Positions 17,065-26,620 are shown, numbered from the stretch's first letter. The stretch is 64,000 bases of DNA from JBKECF01 sp047974375 (GCA_047974375.1 JBKECF010000052.1:1-64000); one strand, 5' to 3'. Numbers and translations: made by a program. Notes: generated from the letters alone by a model not told the origin.

Positions 17065-18087
17065 ATGTTAAATTTTAAAAATGATTATACAGAGCTAGCA
17101 CATGAAAAAATTTTAAAAAAAATAATTGATGTAAATAAGGAATTTGATGAACCCTATGGTTTTGATAGTTATAGTGAAAAAACTGAAAATTTAATAAGAA
17201 AAAAATTAGAGAATAATGAAATTGATGTTCATTTTATAAGTGGAGGAACTCAGGCGAATATAGTGGCAATATCTAGTGGATTATACCCTTTTGAAAGTGT
17301 TATAGCAACAGATATATCCCATATAAATGGTCACGAAACAGGAGCTATAGAATTGACTGGTCATAAAATTCATGGAATACCACATATAAATGGAAAGCTA
17401 AATTTAGCAAAAACTAAAGAGTTTTATAAAACAACAATTAATGCTGAATATATGGCTGTTCCAAAATTAATATGCTTAACAAATGCAACGGAATATGGTA
17501 CGTATTATACAAAAAAAGAATTAGAGGAAATATATAAATTTTGTAAAGAAAGTGATATGTATTTATTTATTGATGGAGCAAGAATGGCAACAGCTTTAAG
17601 TGCGAAAAAAAATGATATTGAATATTCGGAGTTATGTAATCTATGTGATATGTTTTATTTAGGTGGTACAAAAAATGGGGCTATGCTTGGTGAGGCACTA
17701 GTTATAGTAAATGATCAACTGAAAAAGAATTATAAAAACGCTATAAAGCAAAGAGGTGCTATGTTGGCAAAGGGTAGGTTAATGAGTATCCAATTTTATG
17801 AATTATTTATTGATGATTTATACATAAGGTTGGCAGAACACGCAAATGATATGGCCAACAAATTACGAAGTGTGCTTAAAAAAAATAAGTTTGAAATATA
17901 TTTAGAAAGCGATACAAATCAGACCTTTGTAATAATGGATAATGATTATATTAGTGAGTTAGAAAAAAATATAAGATTCTCTAATTTAGAAGTCGTAGAT
18001 GAAAAAAGAAGTTTAGTAAGGTTTGTAACTTCTTGGGCTACAGTAGAGGATGATATAGCAGAGCTTGAAAAGATTTTGAAGCAATAG
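17065..18087 (+). CDS. Threonine aldolase family / beta-eliminating PLP lyase
   Basis: From ATG 17065, behind GGGAGGA, the product is 340 residues; the longer frame from TTG 17032 starts inside a terminator and is rejected. It has fold-type I PLP motifs of the low-specificity L-threonine aldolase group: SGGTQANIVAISSGL, HINGHETGAIELTGHK, LFIDGARMATAL and the cofactor lysine in FYLGGTKNGAMLGEAL. Family members cleave beta-hydroxy amino acids to glycine and an aldehyde. The exact substrate is not fixed by the sequence. Confidence 0.8.
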   Translation: MLNFKNDYTELAHEKILKKIIDVNKEFDEPYGFDSYSEKTENLIRKKLENNEIDVHFISGGTQANIVAISSGLYPFESVIATDISHINGHETGAIELTGHKIHGIPHINGKLNLAKTKEFYKTTINAEYMAVPKLICLTNATEYGTYYTKKELEEIYKFCKESDMYLFIDGARMATALSAKKNDIEYSELCNLCDMFYLGGTKNGAMLGEALVIVNDQLKKNYKNAIKQRGAMLAKGRLMSIQFYELFIDDLYIRLAEHANDMANKLRSVLKKNKFEIYLESDTNQTFVIMDNDYISELEKNIRFSNLEVVDEKRSLVRFVTSWATVEDDIAELEKILKQ

Positions 18088-18090
18088 ACA

Positions 18091-18127
18091 TATCCGTCCA
18101 GTAGGGGGTTAATTCTTATCGGTAAAA
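18091..18127. repeat. Palindromic repeat element, copy C (short, degenerate)
   Basis: TATCCGTCCAGTAGGGGG (18091-18108) matches the inverse of the long form's CCCCCACTGACGG hairpin arm. TTAATTCTTATCGGTA directly after it matches the inverse of the left arm (TAAGAATTAG). The copy looks like the two ends fused with the centre lost. Confidence 0.6.
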
Positions 18128-18191
18128 AACATTAAGTAGCCCACAAGTTTAGATTGAAAAAGGCGAAATATTATTGTAGACGAGGTTTAAA

Positions 18192-19568
18192 ATGAAGAAA
18201 AATGTATTATTTTTTTTAACAGATGACCAAAGATTTGATACCATTGGTAGTTTAGGTAATAATGAAATATATACGCCGAATTTAGATAGGTTAGTAAGCA
18301 TGGGAACAACATTTACACAAGCTCATATACCATCAGGTACAAGCGGGGCTATTTGTATGCCTAGTAGAGCTATGATACATAGCGGGCGAACACTATTTCA
18401 TTTAAAAGACTGTGGAGCAGTTATACCAAAAGAACATATAACTTTGGGAGAAGTATTACAAAAAAATGGTTATAATAGTTGTGGAATAGGAAAATGGCAT
18501 AACGGTCATGAATCATTTGCTAGAAGTTTTAATGATGGTGATGATATTTTTTTCGGTGGTATGTGGGATCATTGGAATGTACCTATAAGTCATTATGACC
18601 ATACAGGTAAATACGACAATTTTAAAAAGCATATTCGTAATTCTGGAATGAGTAAAACAATAACAAATATAAATTGTGATGAAATACCAGCAGGTGTTCA
18701 TTCAACGGAATTGTTTACAAGTAAGGCACTTGAAAAGCTAAGAACTATACCTAAGGACAAACCATTTTTTATGTATGTTTCTTACTTAGCACCTCATGAC
18801 CCTAGAAGTATGCCGGAAGAATTTCAGAATATGTACGATAAAGATAATATAAGTTTACCGAAAAATTTTAAAAAGGACTATGCTTTTTTAATAGGTATTG
18901 AAGATATACGTGATGAAAAAATCGGTATATATCCACGAGATGAGGAGGATATAAAACAACATATTGCTGATTATTATGCAATGATTACTCATTTAGATTT
19001 TAATATTGGTAAAATTTTAGATGAACTAGAGGCTAAAGGTATTCTGGAAGATACATTAATAATTTTTGCTGGTGATAATGGTTTAAATGTAGGTCAACAT
19101 GGATATTTAGGCAAGCAAAGTCACTATGAAGCGAGTTTAAGAGTACCGTTAATTATGGCTGGTGCGAATATGCCTAAAAATAAGAAGATTGATAGCTATG
19201 TATATTTAATGGATGTATATCCTACAATTTGCCAATTGCTGGATGTAGAAATCCCTGAATCTGTAGAGGGTTTAAGTCTTGTTCCTTTAATAAATAATAG
19301 CCAAAATTCTGTAAGGGAATATTTATATTTTGCTTATACTGGGTTAATTAGAAGCATAAAATATAAGGGTTATAAACTTATACTTTATAAAAAAGCAGAA
19401 GAATATAATCAACTTTTCAATATAGCAACGGATTGCAATGAATTAAATAATTTATTCAACGAAAATGAATACGATAATATAAAAAAAGAATTATTACAAT
19501 TAATGGATAAAGAGAAAGAACAATGGGAAGATACAAAGGACCCATATACCCTAGAGTTTTGGAAGTAA
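18192..19568 (+). CDS. Sulfatase (Cys-type, cytoplasmic)
   Basis: The 458-residue protein starts LFFLTDDQRFDTIGSLGN, the metal-binding DD of type I sulfatases, and has the formylglycine motif ICMPSR (Cys55, Pro57, Arg59), so its maturation needs a cysteine-type activating enzyme not present in this window. FAGDNGLNVGQHG near 295 completes the active site. It hydrolyses sulfate esters. There is no signal peptide, so the substrate would have to enter the cell. It is 13 bases before a GH125 gene, which suggests a sulfated mannose-containing glycan. Confidence 0.88.
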   Translation: MKKNVLFFLTDDQRFDTIGSLGNNEIYTPNLDRLVSMGTTFTQAHIPSGTSGAICMPSRAMIHSGRTLFHLKDCGAVIPKEHITLGEVLQKNGYNSCGIGKWHNGHESFARSFNDGDDIFFGGMWDHWNVPISHYDHTGKYDNFKKHIRNSGMSKTITNINCDEIPAGVHSTELFTSKALEKLRTIPKDKPFFMYVSYLAPHDPRSMPEEFQNMYDKDNISLPKNFKKDYAFLIGIEDIRDEKIGIYPRDEEDIKQHIADYYAMITHLDFNIGKILDELEAKGILEDTLIIFAGDNGLNVGQHGYLGKQSHYEASLRVPLIMAGANMPKNKKIDSYVYLMDVYPTICQLLDVEIPESVEGLSLVPLINNSQNSVREYLYFAYTGLIRSIKYKGYKLILYKKAEEYNQLFNIATDCNELNNLFNENEYDNIKKELLQLMDKEKEQWEDTKDPYTLEFWK

Positions 19569-19581
19569 ATAGGAGATTAAA

Positions 19582-20877
19582 ATGGAAAAAATATTGCCTA
19601 AATCAATGATAAATTTAATAGAGGAAGTTAATAAAAAATTAAAGGGTAATGATAAACTAATTGAAATGTTTAAAAATTGCTACACAAATACTTTGGATAC
19701 AACAGTTAAACTTATGGAAGATGGTTCTACTTATGTTATTACGGGAGATATACCAGCAATGTGGTTAAGGGATTCGGCTTGTCAATTAAGACCCTATTTA
19801 ATTTTAGCGAAAGAGGATGAGAAAATTGCAGATATAATAGAGGGGTTAATAAAGAGGCAAATGATGTATATATTAATAGACCCCTATGCTAATGCATTTA
19901 ATGAAGCGGATAATGGTAATTGTTGGGAAAAGGATGAGACTGATTCATGTACTTGGGTTTGGGAAAGAAAGTATGAGATTGACTCATTATGCTTTCCTTT
20001 GCAAATGGCATATTTATTGTGGAAGAATACAGGTAGAGTAAATCAATTTGATAAAAAGTTTTTGGAGGGTGCTTATAAAATAGTTGACCTTTGGAAGCGA
20101 GAGCAGGATCACGAGAATAAATCGGAATATAGTTTTGTTAGGCGCAATTGTTACTTTACGGATACATTATCCAGGGGTGGTAAAGGTGCTTTGGTTAAAT
20201 CTAATATAGGTTTAACTTGGTCAGGGTTTAGACCTAGTGATGATGCTTGCCAATATGGATATTTAATACCATCAAATATGTTTGCTGTTGTGGTTTTAGA
20301 ATACTTAGCAGAAATTTCAAAGGAAATATATAAAGATGAAACTTTATATAAAATATCCATCGAGTTAGCAGCAGAAATTAGAAGTGCTATTGAAAAATAC
20401 GGTACAGTTAATCATTACAAATTTGGAAAAGTATATGCTTATGAGGTAGATGGATTTGGTATGTATAATTTAATGGATGACGCAAATGTTCCTAGTTTGC
20501 TATCTATTCCATATTTAGGGTATGCATCAGCAGAAGACCAAGTCTATCAAAATACAAGACAAATGATTTTAAGCGAGGTAAACCCTTATTTTTACAAAGG
20601 CGTTGTTGCTAAAGGAATAGGTAGCCCTCATACACCTTTTAATTATATTTGGCATATAGCACTGGCCATGGAGGGACTAACAAGTAATGATGTAAATTAT
20701 AAAAAAGAAACATTAGAGGTTATGCAAAATACAGATGGTGGTAAAAAGTTAATGCATGAAGGTTTTAGCGTGGATAACCCAAATGAGTATACAAGAGAAT
20801 GGTTTTCTTGGGCAAATGCAATGTTTTGCCAATTGGTTTTGGACTATTGTGGCTTTGTACAATACAATATGAAATAA
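19582..20877 (+). CDS. Glycoside hydrolase family 125 exo-alpha-1,6-mannosidase
   Basis: The 431-residue protein shows GH125 features: TGDIPAMWLRDSACQLRPYL near 55-75, DEADNGNCWEKDETDS-like acidic loop near 110, SPHTPFNYIWHIALAMEG near 350 and the C-terminal GFSVDNPNEYTREWFSWANA. GH125 enzymes remove non-reducing alpha-1,6-linked mannose without a metal. There is no signal peptide, so it acts in the cytoplasm. It follows the sulfatase by 13 bases, so the two probably act in sequence on an imported glycan. Confidence 0.9.
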   Translation: MEKILPKSMINLIEEVNKKLKGNDKLIEMFKNCYTNTLDTTVKLMEDGSTYVITGDIPAMWLRDSACQLRPYLILAKEDEKIADIIEGLIKRQMMYILIDPYANAFNEADNGNCWEKDETDSCTWVWERKYEIDSLCFPLQMAYLLWKNTGRVNQFDKKFLEGAYKIVDLWKREQDHENKSEYSFVRRNCYFTDTLSRGGKGALVKSNIGLTWSGFRPSDDACQYGYLIPSNMFAVVVLEYLAEISKEIYKDETLYKISIELAAEIRSAIEKYGTVNHYKFGKVYAYEVDGFGMYNLMDDANVPSLLSIPYLGYASAEDQVYQNTRQMILSEVNPYFYKGVVAKGIGSPHTPFNYIWHIALAMEGLTSNDVNYKKETLEVMQNTDGGKKLMHEGFSVDNPNEYTREWFSWANAMFCQLVLDYCGFVQYNMK

Positions 20878-20910
20878 AAAATATTTTGTATAGATTTTTA
20901 AATTTCTACA

Positions 20911-20919
20911 TGTTATACT
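20911..20919 (+). promoter_or_regulatory. Extended -10 promoter element before tig
   Basis: TGTTATACT, a TG-n extended -10, lies 59 bases before the trigger factor start. The -35 is weak (TAGATT about 17 bases upstream). The same TGTTATACT string recurs before 41787 and gyrB. Confidence 0.5.
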
Positions 20920-20977
20920 TAATTGATTGTCAGGTGAAAAACTCATTCTGGTATTAAATTTTAAGGAGGATTAATTA

Positions 20978-22258
20978 ATGAGTGTAGAACTTTTAGAAGG
21001 TAACCAAGTGAAAATAACTATGGTTGCAGATTATAATAAATTTATGGAGTGTGTAAATCAAGCTTACCAACGTGAAAAAGGTAAATTTAATTTACAAGGT
21101 TTCAGAAGAGGACGTGCTCCTAGAGTAATGATTGAAAATTTTTATGGCAAAGAAATATTTCATGAGGATGCTGTAAATTTATTACTTCAAGAACTTTATC
21201 CTGCAGCAATAGAAGAAAATAAATTAGATGTAGTTTCTAGACCTGAAATAGATGTAAAAACTATTAAAGAAAATGAAGATATAACTCTATATGCTACGGT
21301 TACAGTTAAACCAGAAGTTAAAGTTTCTGACTATATGGGTGTGGAAATTGAAAAAGTTAAAACAGAAGCAAGCGATGAAGATGTTGATAATAAAATAAAT
21401 GGCGAGAGAGAAAAAAATGCTCGTATAGTGGAAATAACTGATAGAGCTATTGTTGACGGAGATATTACTAATATAAATTTCGAAGGTTTTTGCGATGGTG
21501 TTGCATTTGACGGTGGTAAAGCTGAAAACTATGAACTAAATATTGGTAGCAAGACTTTTGTTGATACATTTGAAGAACAATTAATTGGCAAAAATGTTGG
21601 TGAAGAGTTAGAGGTTAATGTAACTTTCCCTGAGAGTTATGGTAATGAAAACTTAAAAGGCAAGCCAGCTTTGTTTAAAGTTAAGATTAATGAAATCAAG
21701 TCTAAAGAATTACCTGACTTAGATGATGAGTTTGCAAGTGAAGTTTCTGAATTTGATACATTTGCTGAATACAAGGAAAGTGTTAAAACAGAGTTAGATA
21801 AAATGGTTTCTGAAAATGCTGAAAGAGAAAGAGAAAATAGAGTTATTAAGGCTTTAGTTGCTCAAACGGAAATTGATTTACCAAAAGTAATGATTGAAGG
21901 TAGAGTTGACCAAATGGTTAATGATTTTGCTGGACAAATTGAACAACAAGGAATTAAATTAGCTGATTACTTGAATTATATGGGTCAAAGCATTGAATCT
22001 TTAAAAGGTGTATATGCTAAGGACGCAGAGGAGCAAGTTAGAGGACGTTTAGTATTAGAGGCTATTTCTAAAGACTTGGATGTAGAAGTAACAGAAGCTG
22101 ATTTAGATAAAGAAATTGAACGAATTGCAGCTCAATACAAAATGGAATTAGATAAATTTAAAAATATAATAAGAGAAGAAGATAAAGAAAGCTTAAAAGA
22201 AGACTTAAAGACTCAAAAAGCTTTAGAAAAAGTAGTATCTTCAGCAAAAGAAGTTTAA
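20978..22258 (+). CDS. tig: Trigger factor
   Basis: The 426-residue ribosome-associated chaperone has the ribosome-binding signature GFRRGRAPR (41-49), a central FKBP-type prolyl isomerase domain (about 150-240, with DGDITNINFEGF and GKPALFKVKINEIKSKELPDLDDEF) and the C-terminal helical chaperone arms. It shields nascent chains at the exit tunnel. It precedes clpP and clpX, the classic order. AAGGAGG precedes ATG. Confidence 0.96.
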   Translation: MSVELLEGNQVKITMVADYNKFMECVNQAYQREKGKFNLQGFRRGRAPRVMIENFYGKEIFHEDAVNLLLQELYPAAIEENKLDVVSRPEIDVKTIKENEDITLYATVTVKPEVKVSDYMGVEIEKVKTEASDEDVDNKINGEREKNARIVEITDRAIVDGDITNINFEGFCDGVAFDGGKAENYELNIGSKTFVDTFEEQLIGKNVGEELEVNVTFPESYGNENLKGKPALFKVKINEIKSKELPDLDDEFASEVSEFDTFAEYKESVKTELDKMVSENAERERENRVIKALVAQTEIDLPKVMIEGRVDQMVNDFAGQIEQQGIKLADYLNYMGQSIESLKGVYAKDAEEQVRGRLVLEAISKDLDVEVTEADLDKEIERIAAQYKMELDKFKNIIREEDKESLKEDLKTQKALEKVVSSAKEV

Positions 22259-22267
22259 TCAAAAGCG

Positions 22268-22292
22268 AAAGGGGAGTCTTAGGCTCCCTTTT
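22268..22292 (+). terminator. Hairpin between tig and clpP
   Basis: AAAGGGGAG and CTCCCTTTT flank TCTTAGG and are followed by GTTAG. The weak U tract suggests attenuation rather than full stop between tig and clpP. Confidence 0.5.
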
Positions 22293-22330
22293 GTTAGTAA
22301 AATTTGATGTAAATAATTTAGGAGGTTTAT

Positions 22331-22918
22331 ATGGCTTTAATACCATATGTAATAGAACAATCTAGTCGAGGGGAACGCTCATATGACATTTATTCTAGAC
22401 TTTTAAAGGACAGAATTATTTTTTTTGGTGATGAGGTAAATGATCAAACTGCTAGTATAGTTGTAGCTCAATTATTATTTTTGGAAGCAGATGACCCTGA
22501 AAAAGATATAAATATTTATATAAATAGCCCTGGTGGTTCCATAACTGCAGGTCTTGCTATATATGACACAATGCAATATATAAAACCAGATGTATCTACA
22601 ATATGCGTTGGTATGGCTGCCAGTATGGGTGCAGTTTTATTAGCTGGTGGAACAAAAGGTAAACGTTTTGCATTACCTAATTCTGAAGTAATGATTCATC
22701 AGCCACTAGGTGGTGCAAGAGGTCAAGCAACTGAAATTGAAATAGCAGCTAAAAGAATATTAAAATCTAAGGAAGATATAAATAGAATATTGTCTACTCA
22801 TACTGGTCAACCGGTTGAGATTATAGCTAAAGATACAGAAAGAGATAATTTTATGACTGCTAAAGAGGCTATGGAATATGGGCTAATCGATAAAGTTGTA
22901 GAGAGAGTTACAAAGTAA
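22331..22918 (+). CDS. clpP: ATP-dependent Clp protease proteolytic subunit
   Basis: The 195-residue serine protease has its complete catalytic triad: Ser98 in GMAASMGAVLL, His123 in MIHQPLGG and Asp172. The YINSPGGSITAGLAIYDTM segment shapes the oxyanion hole. Two seven-subunit rings form the degradation chamber fed by ClpX, encoded next. Length is normal. Confidence 0.97.
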   Translation: MALIPYVIEQSSRGERSYDIYSRLLKDRIIFFGDEVNDQTASIVVAQLLFLEADDPEKDINIYINSPGGSITAGLAIYDTMQYIKPDVSTICVGMAASMGAVLLAGGTKGKRFALPNSEVMIHQPLGGARGQATEIEIAAKRILKSKEDINRILSTHTGQPVEIIAKDTERDNFMTAKEAMEYGLIDKVVERVTK

Positions 22919-22931
22919 GGAGCTGATATAG

Positions 22932-24209
22932 GTGAGTAATGAAGTATGTTCTTTTTGTGGTAAATCTAAAAGCGAAGTAAACAGGCTAATTTCTAGCCAT
23001 AGTGTATATATTTGCAATAACTGTGTTGATACTTGTGTAGAAATATTGAAGAATGAAGAAAAAGATAAATTTTTAAAAGGTTTAAATAGTGATGGCATTA
23101 AATTGCATACACCGATGGAAATAAAAGAAAAATTAGATGAATATATAGTTGGTCAAGATAAAGCTAAAGTAGCACTATCTGTGGCGGTTTATAATCATTA
23201 TAAAAGAGTTTCAGCTCTAAATGATAGCAGTGATATAGAGTTGCAGAAAAGTAATGTGTTATTAGTTGGACCTACAGGTTCGGGGAAGACTATATTGGCA
23301 CAGACTTTAGCAAAAATATTAAATGTACCTTTTGCCATAGCTGATGCTACTACATTAACAGAAGCGGGATATGTAGGCGATGATGTAGAGAATATATTAT
23401 TAAGACTTATGCAAGCTAGCGATTTCGATGTAGAAAAAGCAGAGCGTGGTATTATATATATAGATGAAATAGATAAAATTGCAAGGAAGTCAGAAAGTAC
23501 ATCTATAACAAGAGATGTAAGTGGAGAAGGTGTACAACAAGCTATTTTAAAAATATTAGAGGGAACGGTTTCTAATGTACCACCGCAAGGAGGAAGAAAA
23601 CATCCTCAACAGAATAATATTCCTATTGACACACAAAACATTCTATTTATTTGTGGTGGTTCATTTGAAGGTATAGAAAAAGAGATAGAAAAACGTTTAA
23701 ATAAAAAAGTAATTGGCTTTAACAATGAAGATGAAACGGTAGAAGATAAAAAATCTTTAATGAAAAATATAACAAGTAAAGATTTACAAAAATTCGGAAT
23801 TATACCTGAATTAATAGGTAGATTGCCTGTAATAGTTACATTGGATAAGCTTGATGAGGAGAATTTAATATCTATTTTATCGAAACCTAAAAATGCAATT
23901 ATAAAGCAGTATCAACAGTTGCTTAAACTAGATGATGTTGAGTTAGAATTTACAGACAAAGCTCTATCAGAGATTGCTAAAAAGGCAATAGCAGAAGAAA
24001 CAGGTGCTCGTGGTTTGCGTGCTATAATAGAAAACGTGATGATGAAAGTTATGTTTGAAGCACCATCAAATCAGCAAATTATTAAAATAAAAATTGATGA
24101 TGAAGTTATTCTCTTGGATAAAGAGCCAACACTAGAATTAGATGTTACTAAAGAAGAAAAGGCGAGGGAGCTAGTTTTTCCAGAAGCAAAAAAGAGAAAG
24201 AGAAGATAG
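22932..24209 (+). CDS. clpX: ATP-dependent Clp protease ATP-binding subunit
   Basis: The 425-residue AAA+ unfoldase starts at GTG 22932, nine bases after AAGGAG. The N-terminal zinc finger uses Cys6, Cys9, Cys27 and Cys30. Walker A GPTGSGKT is at 112-119, Walker B is IIYIDEIDKIA, and the IGF-type ClpP-docking loop is near KKVIGFNNED. A C-terminal sensor segment GARGLRAIIENVMM follows. It unfolds substrates into ClpP. A hairpin overlapping the end of the gene (24188-24222, AGAAAGAG/CTCTTTCT with a T tract) probably ends the tig-clpP-clpX transcript. Confidence 0.97.
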   Translation: MSNEVCSFCGKSKSEVNRLISSHSVYICNNCVDTCVEILKNEEKDKFLKGLNSDGIKLHTPMEIKEKLDEYIVGQDKAKVALSVAVYNHYKRVSALNDSSDIELQKSNVLLVGPTGSGKTILAQTLAKILNVPFAIADATTLTEAGYVGDDVENILLRLMQASDFDVEKAERGIIYIDEIDKIARKSESTSITRDVSGEGVQQAILKILEGTVSNVPPQGGRKHPQQNNIPIDTQNILFICGGSFEGIEKEIEKRLNKKVIGFNNEDETVEDKKSLMKNITSKDLQKFGIIPELIGRLPVIVTLDKLDEENLISILSKPKNAIIKQYQQLLKLDDVELEFTDKALSEIAKKAIAEETGARGLRAIIENVMMKVMFEAPSNQQIIKIKIDDEVILLDKEPTLELDVTKEEKARELVFPEAKKRKRR

Positions 24210-24242
24210 CTCTTTCTTTTTTTAGTATAATAAGAGGTATTT

Positions 24243-24439
24243 ATGCATACATGTCCCAACTATATAGAAATGTTAATACTGTAGAACGAAGTGGCGGTAC
24301 AAAAGGCTACGGTTTTTGTGGTGGAATATTAGGATATATTTGTCTAGGACCTTTAGGGCTACTATGTGGCTTAATAGGTTTAGGAGAACCGAAGGGGGCT
24401 GAGCTATATTTGCATTGTAATGATTGTGGCTACTCATAA
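24243..24439 (+). pseudogene. Small zinc-ribbon protein, apparently frameshifted
   Basis: The best ribosome site (AAGAGG) fits ATG 24243, whose frame reads MHTCPNYIEM and stops quickly. The other frame, open from ATG 24251 to 24439, carries RNVNTVERSGGTKGYGFCGG, a hydrophobic stretch and ends LHCNDCGYS, half of a zinc ribbon. Removing two bases from the TATATA run at about 24261-24266 joins CPNY to RNVNTVER and would restore a CPNx...CNDC ribbon in which the second Cys has become Tyr. A 62-residue product from 24251 is possible but has a poorly placed ribosome site. Function unknown. Confidence 0.55.
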
Positions 24440-24457
24440 AATATAAAAGTTAGTTAA

Positions 24458-24760
24458 ATGTGGTTTAAATTAATGAGGTTCTGTGCACCTACATGCCATC
24501 AAAATGCAGAGCGTAGTTTTTTTATAAGAATAAACAGTTTCCAGTATGTGCACGGTGTACAGGGATGCATTTAGGCTATTTATTAGGCTTTGTTTTGATT
24601 GCTTTTGATGTGTGTTTACCTATATTGTTTTTGCTTGTTTTTTCTTTTATTTTAGACGTACACTTCAGCTAACAAGTAGTACAGATCAAATAACTTAAAA
24701 CGGCTCTTAAGGAGAGCTTTAGGCGGAATAGGTATTATTCAAATTATTATTTTTTTATAG
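24458..24760 (+). pseudogene. DUF2085 membrane protein, decayed by frameshifts
   Basis: Three frames in series rebuild a DUF2085 protein. ATG 24458 gives MWFKLMRFCAPTCHQNAERS then FFIRINS. A shifted frame continues QFPVCARCTGMHLGYLLGFV to a stop near 24672. A third frame gives KRLLRRALGGIGIIQIIIFL ending at 24760. CHQ..ERSFF and QFPVCARCTG..LGYLLG are the family's hallmark cysteine motifs. No single reading frame spans it, so it is not functional. It lies directly behind another broken cysteine-motif gene. Confidence 0.75.
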
Positions 24761-24810
24761 AAATCTTATTTAAAATGTTAGCTTAGTTAGTTAATTAATT
24801 GGGAGGGTCT

Positions 24811-25233
24811 ATGGTTAGAAAAGGATTTACATTGTTAGAGGTAATTATTGTAATTACTTTAATTAGTATAATAGGTGCAGTAGTAATTCCAAATTTTACA
24901 AATGCAACTGTTAAAACAAAGTTACAAAGTGATATAGAATCAGCAAAAATATTACAAAGTGCAATTGATTTATATAATGCGCAAGAACCAGAATCTATTA
25001 GTGAGTCAACATCCATTGATACCTTCGATAAAATAGTAACGGAGCTTAATAGTAAAGAATATATAAAGCAAAAAAAATATGTAGCTCAATCTTCAGGAGC
25101 TAAATTTATTTATGATAGTACTAATAATATTGTGCTTGTTGATGTGACTAGTTCGCCAGATGATGTGACTGCCAGCGTAGAGAAGATAAATGAAAATGAT
25201 AGTATCTATTTAACGGGTGTTACGGAAAAATAA
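24811..25233 (+). CDS. Type IV pilin / GspG-ComGC-like prepilin
   Basis: From ATG 24811, behind GGGAGG, the product is 140 residues. It has the textbook class III leader MVRKG then FTLLEVIIVITLISIIGAVVIP: cleavage after Gly5, Phe +1 (methylated) and Glu +5. A C-terminal globular part includes FIYDSTNNIVLVDV, like small major pilins or pseudopilins. It stands alone, without pilus assembly genes, so it probably works with machinery encoded elsewhere. The longer frame from TTG 24799 is rejected because it includes the ribosome site. Confidence 0.82.
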   Translation: MVRKGFTLLEVIIVITLISIIGAVVIPNFTNATVKTKLQSDIESAKILQSAIDLYNAQEPESISESTSIDTFDKIVTELNSKEYIKQKKYVAQSSGAKFIYDSTNNIVLVDVTSSPDDVTASVEKINENDSIYLTGVTEK

Positions 25234-25238
25234 ATATT

Positions 25239-25278
25239 AAAAAAGCAATCCAGATTTATAAATTGGGATTGCTTTTTT
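25239..25278. terminator. Bidirectional terminator between the pilin and the NSS gene
   Basis: AAAAAAGCAATCC (25239-25251) pairs with GGATTGCTTTTTT (25266-25278). It serves the pilin on the plus strand and the NSS gene on the minus strand. Confidence 0.88.
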
Positions 25279-25294
25279 AGTATGTCAAAGTACT

Positions 25295-26620
25295 CTAAAA
25301 TGAGACTTGTTTAATTAATGCAACTAATAATAATATAATAGAAAAAGGAACATATATGTATCTTCCAATAAAATACCAAGTGTTACTTTGTTTTTTATGG
25401 CTACCTTTATTTATTTCAGGTATAAGTTCATCTTTTTTCATTACCCAAAACCAAGTAAATGCTCCTAAAGTTGCTCCTATTGGTATTATGTAGATAGAAA
25501 CTAAATCCATCCATGGACCCCATTGAAATATCGCTTCCATATTTATACCAATACCAAGGCAAATTAGGCAAAGCAAAAATAGTACAGTTTTCCTGTTTAA
25601 TTTTGGGAATTTGTATAATAGGGACTCTGCAACTGCCTCAAACATATTTTGTAATGAACTAATCCCGGCAAATATCATGGCAATATAAAGTATAATAGAA
25701 AAGAGTTGGCCAAATGGTATATCTTTTAAAATAGTTGGTAAAGTTACAAATAATAAACTAGGTCCCGCACCTACATCAACTTGGTAGGAAAAACACGCTG
25801 GTATTATTACAAGAGCGGCAATAAGAGCAGATATTGTATCAAATATTGCTGTATTTCTAGATACGGATATTACGTCTTCTTTTTCATCTAAATAAGAGCC
25901 ATACACAATCATACCACTTCCTGTTATAGATAAAGAAAACAATGCTTGTCCCATTGCCCAAACCCAAACCATAGGATCTAATAGATATTTCCAATCTGGT
26001 GTAAGCATAAATTTATAGCCTTCCAAAGAATTTGGCAGTATGGCAACACGTATAGCTAAAATAACAAAAATAACAAAGAAAATAGGCATCATTATAGAAT
26101 TGGTTTTTTCGATACTTTTTACTCCGAATGTTAGTGTAACTAAAGTTAATACAACTACAGCAATATGGTAGGGTATAACAGAATAGGTAGTTTCGGAAAA
26201 TGATGAAAACCAAGTGCCAGAGTCAACTAGCATTAAGTTACCTGTTAAAGAATTTACTAAAGCTTTCAATATATAAGCGATAATAACAGCGTAACCAATT
26301 GCAATACACATAGATCCTGCAAGAGGCAACCAACCAATAGCTTTTCCTATTTTTTTTGTACTTTCTCCTCTAGTTGCCCAAGCATTTTCATAAGAGCCTA
26401 AAGTGCCTGTTTTAGCACGTCTACCTATCGCAAATTCTGCAGGTAGTCCAACGTAGCTAAATATGGCAATAAAAAATAAATAAATAAGTAAAAAGGCTCC
26501 ACCACCATTGCTACCTAAACGATATGGAAAACCCCAAACATTTGCCATACCTACGGCTGAGCCAGCAGATGCTAAAATAAATCCCCACTTACTACTAAAC
26601 ACACCTTTTTTTTCTTTCAT
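25295..26620 (-). CDS. Sodium-dependent NSS family transporter under T-box control
   Basis: The 441-residue protein carries the NSS start SSKWGFILASAGSAVGMANVWGFPYRLG (the second half of this signature forms the substrate site) and about eleven membrane helices, slightly shorter than its 502-residue relative at 15378. No MetS-like small gene accompanies it. It is preceded by a T-box leader whose best-read specifier is TAC, which suggests tyrosine uptake when uncharged tRNA-Tyr accumulates. The transport substrate is inference from that leader. AGGGAGG precedes ATG. Confidence 0.88.
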   Translation of the reverse strand: MKEKKGVFSSKWGFILASAGSAVGMANVWGFPYRLGSNGGGAFLLIYLFFIAIFSYVGLPAEFAIGRRAKTGTLGSYENAWATRGESTKKIGKAIGWLPLAGSMCIAIGYAVIIAYILKALVNSLTGNLMLVDSGTWFSSFSETTYSVIPYHIAVVVLTLVTLTFGVKSIEKTNSIMMPIFFVIFVILAIRVAILPNSLEGYKFMLTPDWKYLLDPMVWVWAMGQALFSLSITGSGMIVYGSYLDEKEDVISVSRNTAIFDTISALIAALVIIPACFSYQVDVGAGPSLLFVTLPTILKDIPFGQLFSIILYIAMIFAGISSLQNMFEAVAESLLYKFPKLNRKTVLFLLCLICLGIGINMEAIFQWGPWMDLVSIYIIPIGATLGAFTWFWVMKKDELIPEINKGSHKKQSNTWYFIGRYIYVPFSIILLLVALIKQVSF

